From CAVPDE01 sp963707125 (lineage in GTDB: Bacteria; Desulfobacterota; DSM-4660; Desulfatiglandales; HGW-15), in contig CAVPOU010000018.1 in NCBI GenBank assembly GCA_963707125.1, positions 1-64,000 of the forward strand: a stretch of DNA of 64,000 bases, in the 5' to 3' direction. Below are positions 36,820-45,376 of the stretch, piece after piece. The stretch's first letter is position 1. Each line of letters begins with the position of its first letter. A program made the translations under genes and the position numbers. The notes beneath the pieces are model-generated. The model did no database searches. It was not told the origin of the DNA and saw only the letters and a program-made list of their open reading frames with translations.

Positions 36820-38025
36820 TCACGCCGGAGGGGTCGTGCATTCGGCCAGCCTCCTCTTCAGCGCCTGGGGCAGCACGTCGTTGGCCGCTTCCAGGACCAC
36901 CGCCGGCATGTTCCCAAAGACCTGATAGGCGCGGTTGAGCACCCGGTCATCCCAGATCGTGTCAATGTCGTTCCGGGTCAGTTTCTCCGAGTCAAAAGCT
37001 TGTCCCAACCCACCCAGCTTGTTGACCACCCAGTGATTGGCGGCACTGACGATCCACTGGCTGCCATAAGGGTCTTTGAACCATTCCTTCTCCGATGAAA
37101 GGACGCTGCGCCTGTTTTCAATGAGCCACGCCAGAGACACCATGTCGTGGGCCACCACCGACTCCGATGCCATGACCAGGCCGATCTCGGGCTGCACGAC
37201 AAGACCTTTGTCCGGACCGAAGGTGGTGAGGATCTTGTCTGCTGCAGAAATCACCATTCGCTGCTTCTTGAGCAGGGTTTCTACCGTGTTGCCCTCAGCT
37301 GTCTTCTCCTGGAACGTGGAGGCGTCCCGGTGGTATTCAAGGCGCGTGTCGGTGCGCCAATACCCTACGGCGGCCTTGAGACCCAGGGTGCTGCCTGCCA
37401 GCACATGGCGGCTGCAACGGGGCATGAGGATGATGTGATCGACCTCCTTGAGGATGTTCGGCATCATGAGGCCCCTATTCCAGTGGGAACTCGCAGCGGG
37501 CAAGTCTTCATAAAAGGCGTGCCATCCGGATTCCTCGAAAAAGTGGAGCTCAGCACCGGCTGCTGTTGCGGCCCTAGCCATTCCGGATGCCTCCATGAGG
37601 CGGCGGGAACTGCCTGAAAGACCTTCCTGCGAGAGTTTCACGTGTTCAATACCGCACATGTCTCCCACAATGACTCGCCGCGCCCCCTTCTCCTTGAGGA
37701 TCTCCACAACCGCTCCTATGGCCTCCGGACTGGTGGTGGCCGGATAGGGATTGCCCGAGTTAAGGGCGGGCTTGATGAATACAGCGTCGCCTCTGGACAA
37801 CCAGGAGAAGTCGGTGGCTGATTCTGCTGCGGCGCGAACCGCGGATTTCACGATCTGCGGGGAAGCCCCTCGTTCCACCCCGGCTAAACAGACCCGGGTG
37901 GGCCGGCCCGCTGCGGGCAGCCTGGCACCTGTTAGAGGCCGAGATGAGGCGACGCCCTCTTTCCGCCAAAAAAACGCTACGGCCGCAAGCTGTGCTGTCA
38001 CTTTCAGAAATGCTCTTCGTTCCAT
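36820..38025 (-). CDS. DUF362 domain protein, exported
   Basis: This 401-residue protein starts with MERRAFLKVTAQLAAVAFFW, which looks like a Tat or Sec signal (RRAFLK). The body carries DUF362 blocks: FIKPALNSGNPYPATTSPEA, VVEILKEKGARRVIVGDMCG, and a Cys/His-containing PRCSRHVLAGSTLGLKAAVG. DUF362 proteins are often annotated as iron-sulfur-linked but the function is unproven, and no 4Fe-4S ferredoxin motif (CxxCxxC) is visible in this one. It sits upstream of the AlkP-type gene on the same strand with a repeat-bearing spacer between. Confidence 0.8.
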   Translation of the reverse strand: MERRAFLKVTAQLAAVAFFWRKEGVASSRPLTGARLPAAGRPTRVCLAGVERGASPQIVKSAVRAAAESATDFSWLSRGDAVFIKPALNSGNPYPATTSPEAIGAVVEILKEKGARRVIVGDMCGIEHVKLSQEGLSGSSRRLMEASGMARAATAAGAELHFFEESGWHAFYEDLPAASSHWNRGLMMPNILKEVDHIILMPRCSRHVLAGSTLGLKAAVGYWRTDTRLEYHRDASTFQEKTAEGNTVETLLKKQRMVISAADKILTTFGPDKGLVVQPEIGLVMASESVVAHDMVSLAWLIENRRSVLSSEKEWFKDPYGSQWIVSAANHWVVNKLGGLGQAFDSEKLTRNDIDTIWDDRVLNRAYQVFGNMPAVVLEAANDVLPQALKRRLAECTTPPA

Positions 38026-38149
38026 TGATCTCCCCTCTTCATGAATGCCAGTTTAAGGTTTTGTGGGGTTCTTGCGCAAACTAAAAATAACAGACGACAA
38101 AGTAATAGGTGGTTAACTTAGAGACTATACACAAACAGGGTCTCAGAGT

Positions 38150-38168
38150 CCCCCTTTCGTAAAGGGGG
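38150..38168. repeat. GC-rich palindromic repeat
   Basis: CCCCCTTT and AAAGGGGG pair around CGT in the spacer between the divergent DUF362 and serine acetyltransferase genes. The following GATTTAGGGGGATTT is a partial second unit. Confidence 0.7.
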
Positions 38169-38312
38169 ATTTAGGGGGATTTGGTATGCCAGACGGGTTA
38201 AATCCCCCCGGGGCCCTCCTTTTCAATTCAACATTTCCCTGTTGGCGTATTTCCTGAATGAGGTTAGAATCTGTCAGCCTGATCATACGGCGAGGCTTAA
38301 GAGTATAAGGGG

Positions 38313-39275
38313 GTGGACATGGAGGACTTGGCAAGAGTGGATCAGTGCAAAGCAGAGGTCGTCGCTTCCGAGCACCGACGGGGGGAGATTCCGGGCATCG
38401 TGGATGAGCTCGTGCTGAGCTGTAGGACGGGGGACTGTTTTGATCACATCAGTCCCGAGCCCATTCCATCGAGGGAGGCCACGATAGGCGTCATTGAAAA
38501 AGCGAGGCGCATCCTGTACCCGGGGTACTTCATCCGCTCCCGGGTGGACAACATCAACCTCAGCTACTACTTCGGGCAAGAGGCGACCGCCTTGTTTGAA
38601 GCCCTCACTGAACAGATCACCCTGTCCGTCCGGCATGAGTGCCTTCGCTACAGTCAGCCCTGCACCCACTGCGAAGAGAGAGGGCAGGAGGCGGCGATCG
38701 CCTTCATGCACCAGCTCCCCCGGTTGCGGAGCATGCTCGCCATGGATGTTCGTGCAGCCTACCAGGGTGATCCTGCAGCCAAAGGCTTCGATGAGATCAT
38801 CTTCAGCTATCCCGGGCTGTTTGCCATGACCGTCTACCGCATTGCCCACCAGCTCCACGAGCAGGGCATTCCTCTGATTTCCCGGATCATGACCGAGTTT
38901 GCCCACAGCATGACCGGGATCGACATCCACCCGGGAGCGCATATCGGAGAGAGCTTCTTCATCGACCACGGGACCGGTGTGGTCATCGGCGAGACCTGCG
39001 AGATCGGGAAGCGGGTGCGAATCTATCAGGGGGTGACTCTAGGCGCCTTATCCGTGCAGAGAGAAGAGGTGGAAGGCCTCAGGAACAGAAAACGACACCC
39101 CACGATCGAAGACGATGTTATCATTTACTCCGGGGCAACCATCCTGGGCGGGAACACGGTCATCGGCGCCCGTTCCGTGATCGGAGGCAACGTGTGGCTC
39201 ACCGAGTCCGTCCCTCCGGACACCCAGGTATATATGAAAAAACCAGAGCTTGTGTTCAAAGGCAAATTCAGCTGA
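38313..39275 (+). CDS. epsC: Serine O-acetyltransferase EpsC
   Basis: This 320-residue enzyme acetylates L-serine with acetyl-CoA, the first step of cysteine synthesis. Residues 1-150 form the helical N-terminal domain of the EpsC type (FGQEATALFEALTEQITLSV, DVRAAYQGDPAAKGFDEIIF). Residues 185-290 form the left-handed beta-helix of hexapeptide repeats with GIDIHPGAHIGESFFIDHGT, GVVIGETCEIGKRVRIYQGV and TILGGNTVIGARSVIGGNVW. The catalytic His and Asp of the HPGA and DHGTG motifs are present. cysK follows 34 bases later, so the two steps of the pathway are co-transcribed. Confidence 0.93.
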   Translation: MDMEDLARVDQCKAEVVASEHRRGEIPGIVDELVLSCRTGDCFDHISPEPIPSREATIGVIEKARRILYPGYFIRSRVDNINLSYYFGQEATALFEALTEQITLSVRHECLRYSQPCTHCEERGQEAAIAFMHQLPRLRSMLAMDVRAAYQGDPAAKGFDEIIFSYPGLFAMTVYRIAHQLHEQGIPLISRIMTEFAHSMTGIDIHPGAHIGESFFIDHGTGVVIGETCEIGKRVRIYQGVTLGALSVQREEVEGLRNRKRHPTIEDDVIIYSGATILGGNTVIGARSVIGGNVWLTESVPPDTQVYMKKPELVFKGKFS

Positions 39276-39309
39276 AGAATCGAAAAGGCATACGATAAAG
39301 GGGGAAAGG

Positions 39310-40236
39310 ATGAGCAGAATATTTTCTGATGTCACCCAAACCATAGGAGGCACGCCTCTCGTGAGTTTGGACCGGATGGCCGGGGGACTGCCGGCCGCCC
39401 TGCTGGCCAAGCTCGAATTCAGGAACCCCGCGGGAAGCGTCAAGGACCGCATTGGATTGGCCATGATCGAGGCCGCAGAGAGGCAGGGACTGATTCACAG
39501 CGACACGCTGATCGTGGAGCCCACGAGCGGGAACACGGGCATTGCCCTGGCCTTTGTCTGCGCCGCAAAAAAATACCGGATCCTGCTGACCATGCCGGAA
39601 ACCATGAGCGTGGAGAGGAGAAAGCTCCTGAAGCACCTTGGCGCACAACTGGTCCTCACTCCCGGCACCGAAGGAATGAAAGGGGCCATCAAAAGGGCTC
39701 GCGAGATCCTTGCGGAAAACCCAAAGGCCTACATGCCCGACCAGTTCGGCAACCCAGCCAATCCGGAGATCCATCGAAAAACAACGGCAGAAGAGATCTG
39801 GCAGGACACCGCTGGAGAAGTGGACATCCTGGTCGCGGGCGTGGGGACCGGAGGCACCATTACCGGGGTGTCGGAGGTGATCAAGAGCCGCAAGCCCTCT
39901 TTCAAGACAGTGGCCGTCGAACCCGCCGCATCCCCTGTTCTTTCCGGAGGCAAGCCAGGCCCGCACAAGATCCAGGGGATTGGAGCGGGCTTTATTCCTG
40001 AAGTGCTCAACACCCGCATCATCGATGAAATCATCACGGTCACCAACGACGAGGCCTTTGAGGTTGCGAGGGACCTGGCCAAGATGGAAGGCATCCTGGC
40101 CGGTATCTCGTCAGGTGCAGCGGTTGCAGCGGGTTTGAGAGTTGCCGGCCGGCCCGAAAACAAGGGCAAGAAAATCGTGGTCATCCTGGCCAGCACAGGC
40201 GAGCGGTATCTGAGCACCGAACTGTTCAAAGAATAG
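39310..40236 (+). CDS. cysK: Cysteine synthase A (O-acetylserine sulfhydrylase)
   Basis: This 308-residue PLP enzyme turns O-acetylserine and sulfide into cysteine. The PLP lysine is in FRNPAGSVKDRIGLAMI, the substrate loop is PTSGNTGIALAF, the phosphate-binding loop is GVGTGGTITGV, and the C-terminal ISSGAAVAAGL is typical. ATG 39310 (MSRIFSDVTQTIGGTPLVSL) is chosen because GGGGGAAAGG sits right before it and this is the usual family N-terminus; the upstream extension overlaps epsC. It works on the product of epsC directly upstream. Confidence 0.95.
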   Translation: MSRIFSDVTQTIGGTPLVSLDRMAGGLPAALLAKLEFRNPAGSVKDRIGLAMIEAAERQGLIHSDTLIVEPTSGNTGIALAFVCAAKKYRILLTMPETMSVERRKLLKHLGAQLVLTPGTEGMKGAIKRAREILAENPKAYMPDQFGNPANPEIHRKTTAEEIWQDTAGEVDILVAGVGTGGTITGVSEVIKSRKPSFKTVAVEPAASPVLSGGKPGPHKIQGIGAGFIPEVLNTRIIDEIITVTNDEAFEVARDLAKMEGILAGISSGAAVAAGLRVAGRPENKGKKIVVILASTGERYLSTELFKE

Positions 40237-40503
40237 GCAGGAAGAAGAAGACAGAAGAAAGTAGACAGAAGATGAAGGCAGGAATGACAGGAAGACAGAA
40301 TCAAAAGAATGGAGTGTTGGAGTAACGGAGTGATGGAGTAACGGTCCAAGGCGCACGGAACAGAAGTCAAACGGTTAAGTCAGAGGAAAAGCAGCATCTC
40401 GATGAATAATGGTGTTGCCGTGAACCGTGTACCCTGTACCGTGAGCCATCTTTTTCAGTGCTCCAATGCTCCATTACTCTAAGGTCTTAAGCTCCGGACT
40501 AGG
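40237..40503. repeat. Spacer with imperfect GGAGTAACGG-type repeats
   Basis: The spacer contains purine-rich runs (GAAGAAGAAGACAGAAG) and short imperfect repeats such as GGAGTAACGGAGTGATGGAG (40319-40338) and, on the other strand sense, GCTCCAATGCTCCATTACTC near 40460-40480. Closely similar text occurs at 58979-59038. No gene is supported. Confidence 0.5.
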
Positions 40504-41085
40504 ATGAAAATCAAACGTCTATTCGAGGTTCTCGGGATTGTGCTGGTCGCTTTTGTGATCGGCGTGGGTTCAGCCGTGTGGGTCATCGATTCCTTCTCCA
40601 AGGTCCAGGCGGTCAAGGATGGAGCATGGACCAGCAACCCATTGGTCGGCAGCGTGCAAGCGAACATGTATCTCCGCGCCACCATCGCTCGGATAGCCCT
40701 GTTTGCGCTCAGCAGGACCGAGGCGCTCTACTACAACGCCTTCACCGATGAGGAAGGCGACCCTCTGCGGCCGGAGTGCGACTACATCATCGAGGGCGCT
40801 GATCTTCCTGCGCGGTGGTGGAGCATCACCGCGTATGACAAGGATCACTTTCTGATTCCCAACGCGTTGAACCGATATTCCTACAACATGAAGAACATCC
40901 GGCGAGACGAGCAGGGCCGTTATAAAATCCATCTGTCCCGAACACCCAAAGACCAGAACTGGCTGCCTGCAGCCAAGCAAGGAACGATGTCCCTTACCCT
41001 CAGGGCCTACAACCCGGCACCGGCCCTGCGTGAGAACATGTGGAAGGCGGAACTGCCGAAAATCACAAAGGCGGGCTGCAGATGA
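40504..41085 (+). CDS. DUF1214 protein, membrane-anchored
   Basis: This 193-residue protein has an N-terminal membrane anchor (VLGIVLVAFVIGVGSAVWVI) and a DUF1214 domain: ALYYNAFTDEEGDPLRPECD, ARWWSITAYDKDHFLIPNAL, NRYSYNMKNI and NWLPAAKQGTMSLTLRAYNP. DUF1214 normally follows DUF1254 in a single exported protein; here the two are separate genes in reversed order, the next gene being DUF1254. The stop overlaps the next start (ATGA). No biochemical activity is known for the family. Confidence 0.82.
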   Translation: MKIKRLFEVLGIVLVAFVIGVGSAVWVIDSFSKVQAVKDGAWTSNPLVGSVQANMYLRATIARIALFALSRTEALYYNAFTDEEGDPLRPECDYIIEGADLPARWWSITAYDKDHFLIPNALNRYSYNMKNIRRDEQGRYKIHLSRTPKDQNWLPAAKQGTMSLTLRAYNPAPALRENMWKAELPKITKAGCR

Positions 41086-41618
41086 AAAAATGGCTGCTAA
41101 TGATACTGGGAACCCTGGCCCTGGCCGCTGTTTTCCACGTCCTCACGGTCATGGCTTTCCCCAAAGCCATCATGGTCGCCCTCGATTGGAAGCGCAAAGA
41201 CATGGGCCGGAGCGTGAACGTGCTCTACCACCAACCCAGAGTGACGGCTGATTCCAGAGTGGTGGTCAGGCCCAGTCCTGATTTGCTCTACTCGGTGTGC
41301 GCCTATGATGTGTCAAAGGAGCCGCTCCGCATCACGGCTCCGGTGCCGGGCTCCTATTGGTCCCTCTCCTTTTTTGCATCGAACACGGACAATTTCTTTG
41401 TGATTAATGACCGGGAGGCCAAGGCAAACCCAGTGGAGATACTCCTCGTCGGACCCGGGATGTCTTACAAAAACCCCGGAACCGCTCAGGTGGTCGCGTC
41501 ACCGAGCACCAAAGGCGTAGCCCTTATACGCATCCTCATCACGGATGAAGACAGGATAGAGGACCTCACAAAGATTCAGAGACAGGCCTCCTGCAGCCCT
41601 GTCGACCAGGGACTCTGA
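41082..41618 (+). CDS. DUF1254 protein, membrane-anchored
   Basis: This 178-residue protein starts MKKWLLMILGTLALAAVFHV, a signal anchor. The DUF1254-like domain has VVVRPSPDLLYSVCAYDVSK, EPLRITAPVPGSYWSLSFFA and GTAQVVASPSTKGVALIRIL. The ATG at 41082 is chosen because it overlaps the previous stop by four bases and begins the signal. Coupled translation with the DUF1214 protein suggests that they form one complex equivalent to the usual fused DUF1254-DUF1214 protein. The next gene (SDR) starts three bases after its stop. Confidence 0.8.
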   Translation: MKKWLLMILGTLALAAVFHVLTVMAFPKAIMVALDWKRKDMGRSVNVLYHQPRVTADSRVVVRPSPDLLYSVCAYDVSKEPLRITAPVPGSYWSLSFFASNTDNFFVINDREAKANPVEILLVGPGMSYKNPGTAQVVASPSTKGVALIRILITDEDRIEDLTKIQRQASCSPVDQGL

Positions 41619-41620
41619 TC

Positions 41621-42598
41621 ATGAAAGTTGCTCTCACCGGTGTCTCCGGATATTTGGGTCAACTTGTCCTGCCCTTGCTGGACAAGCACCAGAGAGTTGA
41701 ATCGATTCTCGGCCTGGACATTGTCCCCTGCCCTTTCAGTTCTTCGAAATACCTTTTTCAGACTGCGGACGTGCGCACCGCCGATTTCAAAACACTCCTT
41801 GCCGGCACAGACGTTTTGTACCATCTCGCCTTTGTTGTGGAGCCGCCCAAGGGAATGTCCATAGAAACTATCGATGAAATCAACATCAAAGGAAGCAGGA
41901 AGGTGCTGCAGGGAGCGGTTGCGGCGGGCGTTTCCAAAATCGTCTTCGCGAGCTCCATTGCCGCTTATGGGGCTCACGCGGACAACCCCGAGGTGCTGAC
42001 GGAAGATTCCCCGCTGCGGCCCAACGCGGACTGGTACTATTCGCGAGCCAAGGGCAAAATCGAAACCTTTCTGGATGAATTGCAGGGGCAGCACCCGGAG
42101 ATCACCATCATCCGTTTTCGGCCGTCCACTTTTCTGGGCCCGAGCATCAGAAATCCTGTTGGCAAACAATACGCTTCGCGGCTTCTCATCGGGCTCAAAA
42201 AGGTTTACAGGATCGACCACTGCTGGGACGAGGACGTGGCTGAAGCTTTTGTCCTTGCCCTGGAGTATCCTGGATCAGGCACCTTCAATCTGGCCGGAGG
42301 AAATCCTATCACCCTGGACGATGCCGGCAGGCTGCTCGGGAAAAAAGTGATCTATTTCAATCAAGGGGTGGTTTCACTTTTTGTCAGGATGGCCGCCTCT
42401 CTCGGGCTCGTGCCCCAAGGGATCCGGGATTGGGTCGATGTGGCGACACGAGGTTCTATTCTCGTTTCAGCAGACCGTGCCAAAGAGCAGATGGGCTGGA
42501 AGCCGCGATTTAACAGTGCAGGCGCCCTGGTCGAATTTGATAGGCAGCGCAAGCTCCTGCACGGAGGAAAGGCTTCCGGCAAGGCAGGCGGCCAATGA
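41621..42598 (+). CDS. NAD-dependent epimerase/dehydratase (extended SDR)
   Basis: This 325-residue extended short-chain dehydrogenase has an N-terminal Rossmann motif GVSGYLGQLVLPLL (TGxxGxxG type, with VTG replaced by LTG) and a catalytic triad around VFASSIAAYGA (Ser) and YYSRAKGKIE (Tyr-x3-Lys). The C-terminal RDWVDVATRGSILVSADRAK with GWKPRF is typical of the substrate domain. It could act as a 3-beta-hydroxysteroid/ketone dehydrogenase or a sugar epimerase; its position directly before two acyl-CoA dehydrogenase genes (four-base overlap) favours a lipid or CoA-thioester role. Confidence 0.82.
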   Translation: MKVALTGVSGYLGQLVLPLLDKHQRVESILGLDIVPCPFSSSKYLFQTADVRTADFKTLLAGTDVLYHLAFVVEPPKGMSIETIDEINIKGSRKVLQGAVAAGVSKIVFASSIAAYGAHADNPEVLTEDSPLRPNADWYYSRAKGKIETFLDELQGQHPEITIIRFRPSTFLGPSIRNPVGKQYASRLLIGLKKVYRIDHCWDEDVAEAFVLALEYPGSGTFNLAGGNPITLDDAGRLLGKKVIYFNQGVVSLFVRMAASLGLVPQGIRDWVDVATRGSILVSADRAKEQMGWKPRFNSAGALVEFDRQRKLLHGGKASGKAGGQ

Positions 42599-44046
42599 TG
42601 GATTACCTGGATACTGAAATCTCGAAAAGAACTCTGTGCGAGATGGCGCCGCGCATGAAGATCTTTTCTTCTCTCATGCCGAAGTACGTGCAAAACCTGG
42701 AGCACTGGCAAGCAAAGGCGCGGGAGTATGGCGAATGCTACGTCCGGCCCAGGGCTCTCGAAATCGACCGCAGGTGCCGGCAGAACCCGCGCTATTTCGA
42801 CTGGGACCTGGTCAGGCAGTCAACGCCCTATGGATTCCTCTCCATGCTCGTTCCCAGCGGGGTCGGCGGAGGAGGCCAGATGTCCACAGCCATGGCCATT
42901 GTAATGGAGGAACTCTGCGCCGTTTGCCCGGGGATCGCCAACATCTTCGGCGCCAACGGTCTTGGGATATCGGGAATCCTTCTGGGCATGGACTTCTACC
43001 ATTTTGATCGGGCTCTCGCGGATATAGCCCGGGGCGACAAACACGGCGAGCCCGTGATCTTCGCAGCCGCCATTACAGAACCCGAAGCCGGGTCCGACGA
43101 AGAGGACGCAGGTTTCCTGCGAAAAGCAAGACTGGTCACAGAAGCGAAGCCCAGGCCCGGCGGGTACCTGCTGAACGGGAGAAAAGTGTTTATCAGCAAC
43201 GGCTCGGTCGCAAAGTACACCACGGTCATCGCGCCTTTGGATAAAACCAGGCCTGTGGAGACTCAAAGCGCCTTTCTGGTCAAGCAGGGCGATGCCGGAT
43301 TCTCCGTGGGCAAGGTGGAAGACAAGATGGGCATGAAGGCGTGCCCTGCCGCAGAACTGATTTTCGAGGACTGCTTCATTCCCCGCCGAAACCTGATCGG
43401 CAGGGAGGGTGAGGGGGTTCGCTTTACGGAGATTGTTCTCGGAGCCTCGCGCGGCCCGGTGGGAGCCATTGCAGCAGGAACCGCCCGCGGCGCTTTCGAA
43501 AGAGCCGTCGCTTTTGCCAAAGAGAAGAAAGCCGGAGGCAGGCGGCTGATCGAGCATCAGTGGGTTCAGATCAAACTCGCGGACATGGCGCGAAAGATCC
43601 ACCTTGCCAGGCAGGCTTATCTGGACAGTTGCATGACCTTTGACTTCATGGGCGTTCCAAAGCTGATGAAACTCCCCTCCTCCAGGTTCTTGCTCAATGT
43701 GATCCCCCGTTCCTTGCGTCTCACGTCCCTGTTCGAAAAGGCGATCCGCTCGGAGCGAGCATCCCAAGCCGTGCTGGAGAAACTCCACAAGCATGTCGAC
43801 CCTGAAGACCTGCGGCACATTCAGCAGTACTCCTCCATTGCTAAGGTCTCAGGGAGCGATGTGGCCATGGAGGTGGCCTATGAGGCACTCCAAATCGCGG
43901 GGCTCGAAGCCTCCCTGGCCCGTAACGAACTCGAAAAAGTCTACCGTGATGCCAAACTGACACAGATCTATGAAGGGACAAACCAGCTCAACCGGCACAA
44001 CATTTTCATGAACACCTTTGTTCGGGAAAAAAACCGTGAACACTGA
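42595..44046 (+). CDS. Acyl-CoA dehydrogenase, catalytic type
   Basis: This 483-residue flavoprotein oxidises an acyl-CoA to the 2-enoyl-CoA. It is longer than the usual 380 residues at its N-terminus. Blocks are AAAITEPEAGSDEEDAGFLR (FAD/substrate region), GYLLNGRKVFISNGSVAKYT, DKMGMKACPAAELIFEDCFI and the C-terminal LTQIYEGTNQLNRHNIF, which holds the catalytic Glu in the expected YEGT position. It overlaps the SDR gene by four bases and the next acyl-CoA dehydrogenase gene by eleven, so the three are one translation unit. Confidence 0.9.
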   Translation: MMDYLDTEISKRTLCEMAPRMKIFSSLMPKYVQNLEHWQAKAREYGECYVRPRALEIDRRCRQNPRYFDWDLVRQSTPYGFLSMLVPSGVGGGGQMSTAMAIVMEELCAVCPGIANIFGANGLGISGILLGMDFYHFDRALADIARGDKHGEPVIFAAAITEPEAGSDEEDAGFLRKARLVTEAKPRPGGYLLNGRKVFISNGSVAKYTTVIAPLDKTRPVETQSAFLVKQGDAGFSVGKVEDKMGMKACPAAELIFEDCFIPRRNLIGREGEGVRFTEIVLGASRGPVGAIAAGTARGAFERAVAFAKEKKAGGRRLIEHQWVQIKLADMARKIHLARQAYLDSCMTFDFMGVPKLMKLPSSRFLLNVIPRSLRLTSLFEKAIRSERASQAVLEKLHKHVDPEDLRHIQQYSSIAKVSGSDVAMEVAYEALQIAGLEASLARNELEKVYRDAKLTQIYEGTNQLNRHNIFMNTFVREKNREH

Positions 44047-45145
44047 GCAACACCAGATGGATGAAGTGGTTCGGACCGCACTCAAGTTTGCCTCCCGGCA
44101 CATCAATCCTGTGGCCATGGACACGGATCGCGCTGATCCACGCTTTCCTGAAGGGATTTTCGCCCAGGGGATCGAAGCAGGCTTTGACCGGCTCATCCTG
44201 CCTGAGACGGCCGGCGGGCATGGATTCCAACCGGTTGACCTCTGCGCCTTGGTGAAAACCCTCGCCGAATCATGTGCGGGTCATGCCATGGTGTTCGGTG
44301 TTCACGCAGCCGCTCTCAAAGCCCTCTTTGACGCGGCAACACCAAACTCTGCTCCCCTTGTGGAAAAGGTTCTCTCCAGTCAACGGCCGCTCGCTATTGC
44401 AATCCCTGAACCGATTTCCTGGAACGATTTTGAACCGACCCTCACTGCGACCTTGGGAAAGACGTTTCATCTCTTCGGGCAAGGCTTGCTGGCCGTGAAT
44501 GCGGCGGCCTCCGGGTGGTTCCTCCTCTTTGCGAAAACCGCCGACGGCACGCCGATGGCTCTCCTGTCTGCTGCAAACCATGAGACCCTTGTCCCTGGAG
44601 AGCCTGAGCCGACCCTTGGACTCAGGGCCATGCCCATTTGCGCACTGAGGCTTGAAACTCACAGCGTGCAGGATACACACGTCGTCGCGGAAGGCAGCCG
44701 AGCTTTGTCGTTTTACCGGTCGCTTCTTTCCAACCTCTCCATGGTCACTGCTGCGGCCTCATGCGGCCTCATGACAACCGTTTTGAGAAAGGCATTGAGA
44801 TACGCCGGCGAACGTTACCAGGGCGGCAAGATGATCATTGACCACTCGCACGTACGCAGCATCCTGGGCCAAATGTCTGCCGGGGTGACCGCATCGAGCG
44901 CTGCTCTTTTCCACAGTGCCGCAGTAGGGACGGATTGTGCGGCTGCTCTTGGAACCAAGGTCTCCGTCACAGATTACGGCGTCAAGGTTTGTACCGATGC
45001 GGTCCAGATTCTCGGCGGCTACGGATACATGAGGGACTATGGTCTGGAAAAAGCCATGAGGGACGCAGCAGTGTTGTCCCTGCTCCCCATATCCAACGCC
45101 AGAGCCGAGTTGCTGATCACGGCGATGGAAAAGGAAAGGCTTTGA
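44036..45145 (+). CDS. Acyl-CoA dehydrogenase-like protein lacking the usual catalytic Glu
   Basis: This protein of about 369 residues has acyl-CoA dehydrogenase fold blocks: FDRLILPETAGGHGFQPVDL, GERYQGGKMIIDHSHVRSIL and VCTDAVQILGGYGYMRDYGL. After GGYGYM the expected YEGT motif is replaced by AAVLSLLPISNARAELLITA, so the standard catalytic base is missing. It probably pairs with the upstream catalytic subunit in a heteromeric enzyme, as known for steroid-type actinobacterial acyl-CoA dehydrogenases; that is inference. GTG 44036 is preferred; ATG 44057 is also possible. Confidence 0.85.
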   Translation: MNTEQHQMDEVVRTALKFASRHINPVAMDTDRADPRFPEGIFAQGIEAGFDRLILPETAGGHGFQPVDLCALVKTLAESCAGHAMVFGVHAAALKALFDAATPNSAPLVEKVLSSQRPLAIAIPEPISWNDFEPTLTATLGKTFHLFGQGLLAVNAAASGWFLLFAKTADGTPMALLSAANHETLVPGEPEPTLGLRAMPICALRLETHSVQDTHVVAEGSRALSFYRSLLSNLSMVTAAASCGLMTTVLRKALRYAGERYQGGKMIIDHSHVRSILGQMSAGVTASSAALFHSAAVGTDCAAALGTKVSVTDYGVKVCTDAVQILGGYGYMRDYGLEKAMRDAAVLSLLPISNARAELLITAMEKERL

Positions 45146-45208
45146 TCACATAGCGTCACCACAGTTGTTCATGCCCTGACAAGGGCGGGGCACGCAAATC
45201 TCCCGTCA

Positions 45209-45270
45209 CCCCTCTTTACGAAAGAGGGGGAAGACAGAGAGCAGGAAAGCATCCCCCTTTGTAAAGGGGG
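45209..45270. repeat. GC-rich palindromic repeats (two hairpins)
   Basis: CCCCTCTTT (45209-45217) pairs with AAAGAGGGG (45221-45229), and CCCCCTTT (45253-45260) pairs with AAAGGGGG (45263-45270). They lie in the spacer before the acetoacetate decarboxylase-like gene and are of the same kind as at 36634 and 38150. Confidence 0.75.
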
Positions 45271-45376
45271 ACGGGAGGGGGATTTTTGAATTCGGCGAAA
45301 CGCAAATAGATTTTCCGAGCACAGTCCCAGAGGGCTCAGAAGAGAGGGGTTTGTGCGAACCCTCAGGAGGAGAGAG

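Noticed and set aside
42820..43818. 332-codon open frame on the minus strand
   Set aside because: It is antisense to the catalytic acyl-CoA dehydrogenase gene and has no family motifs.
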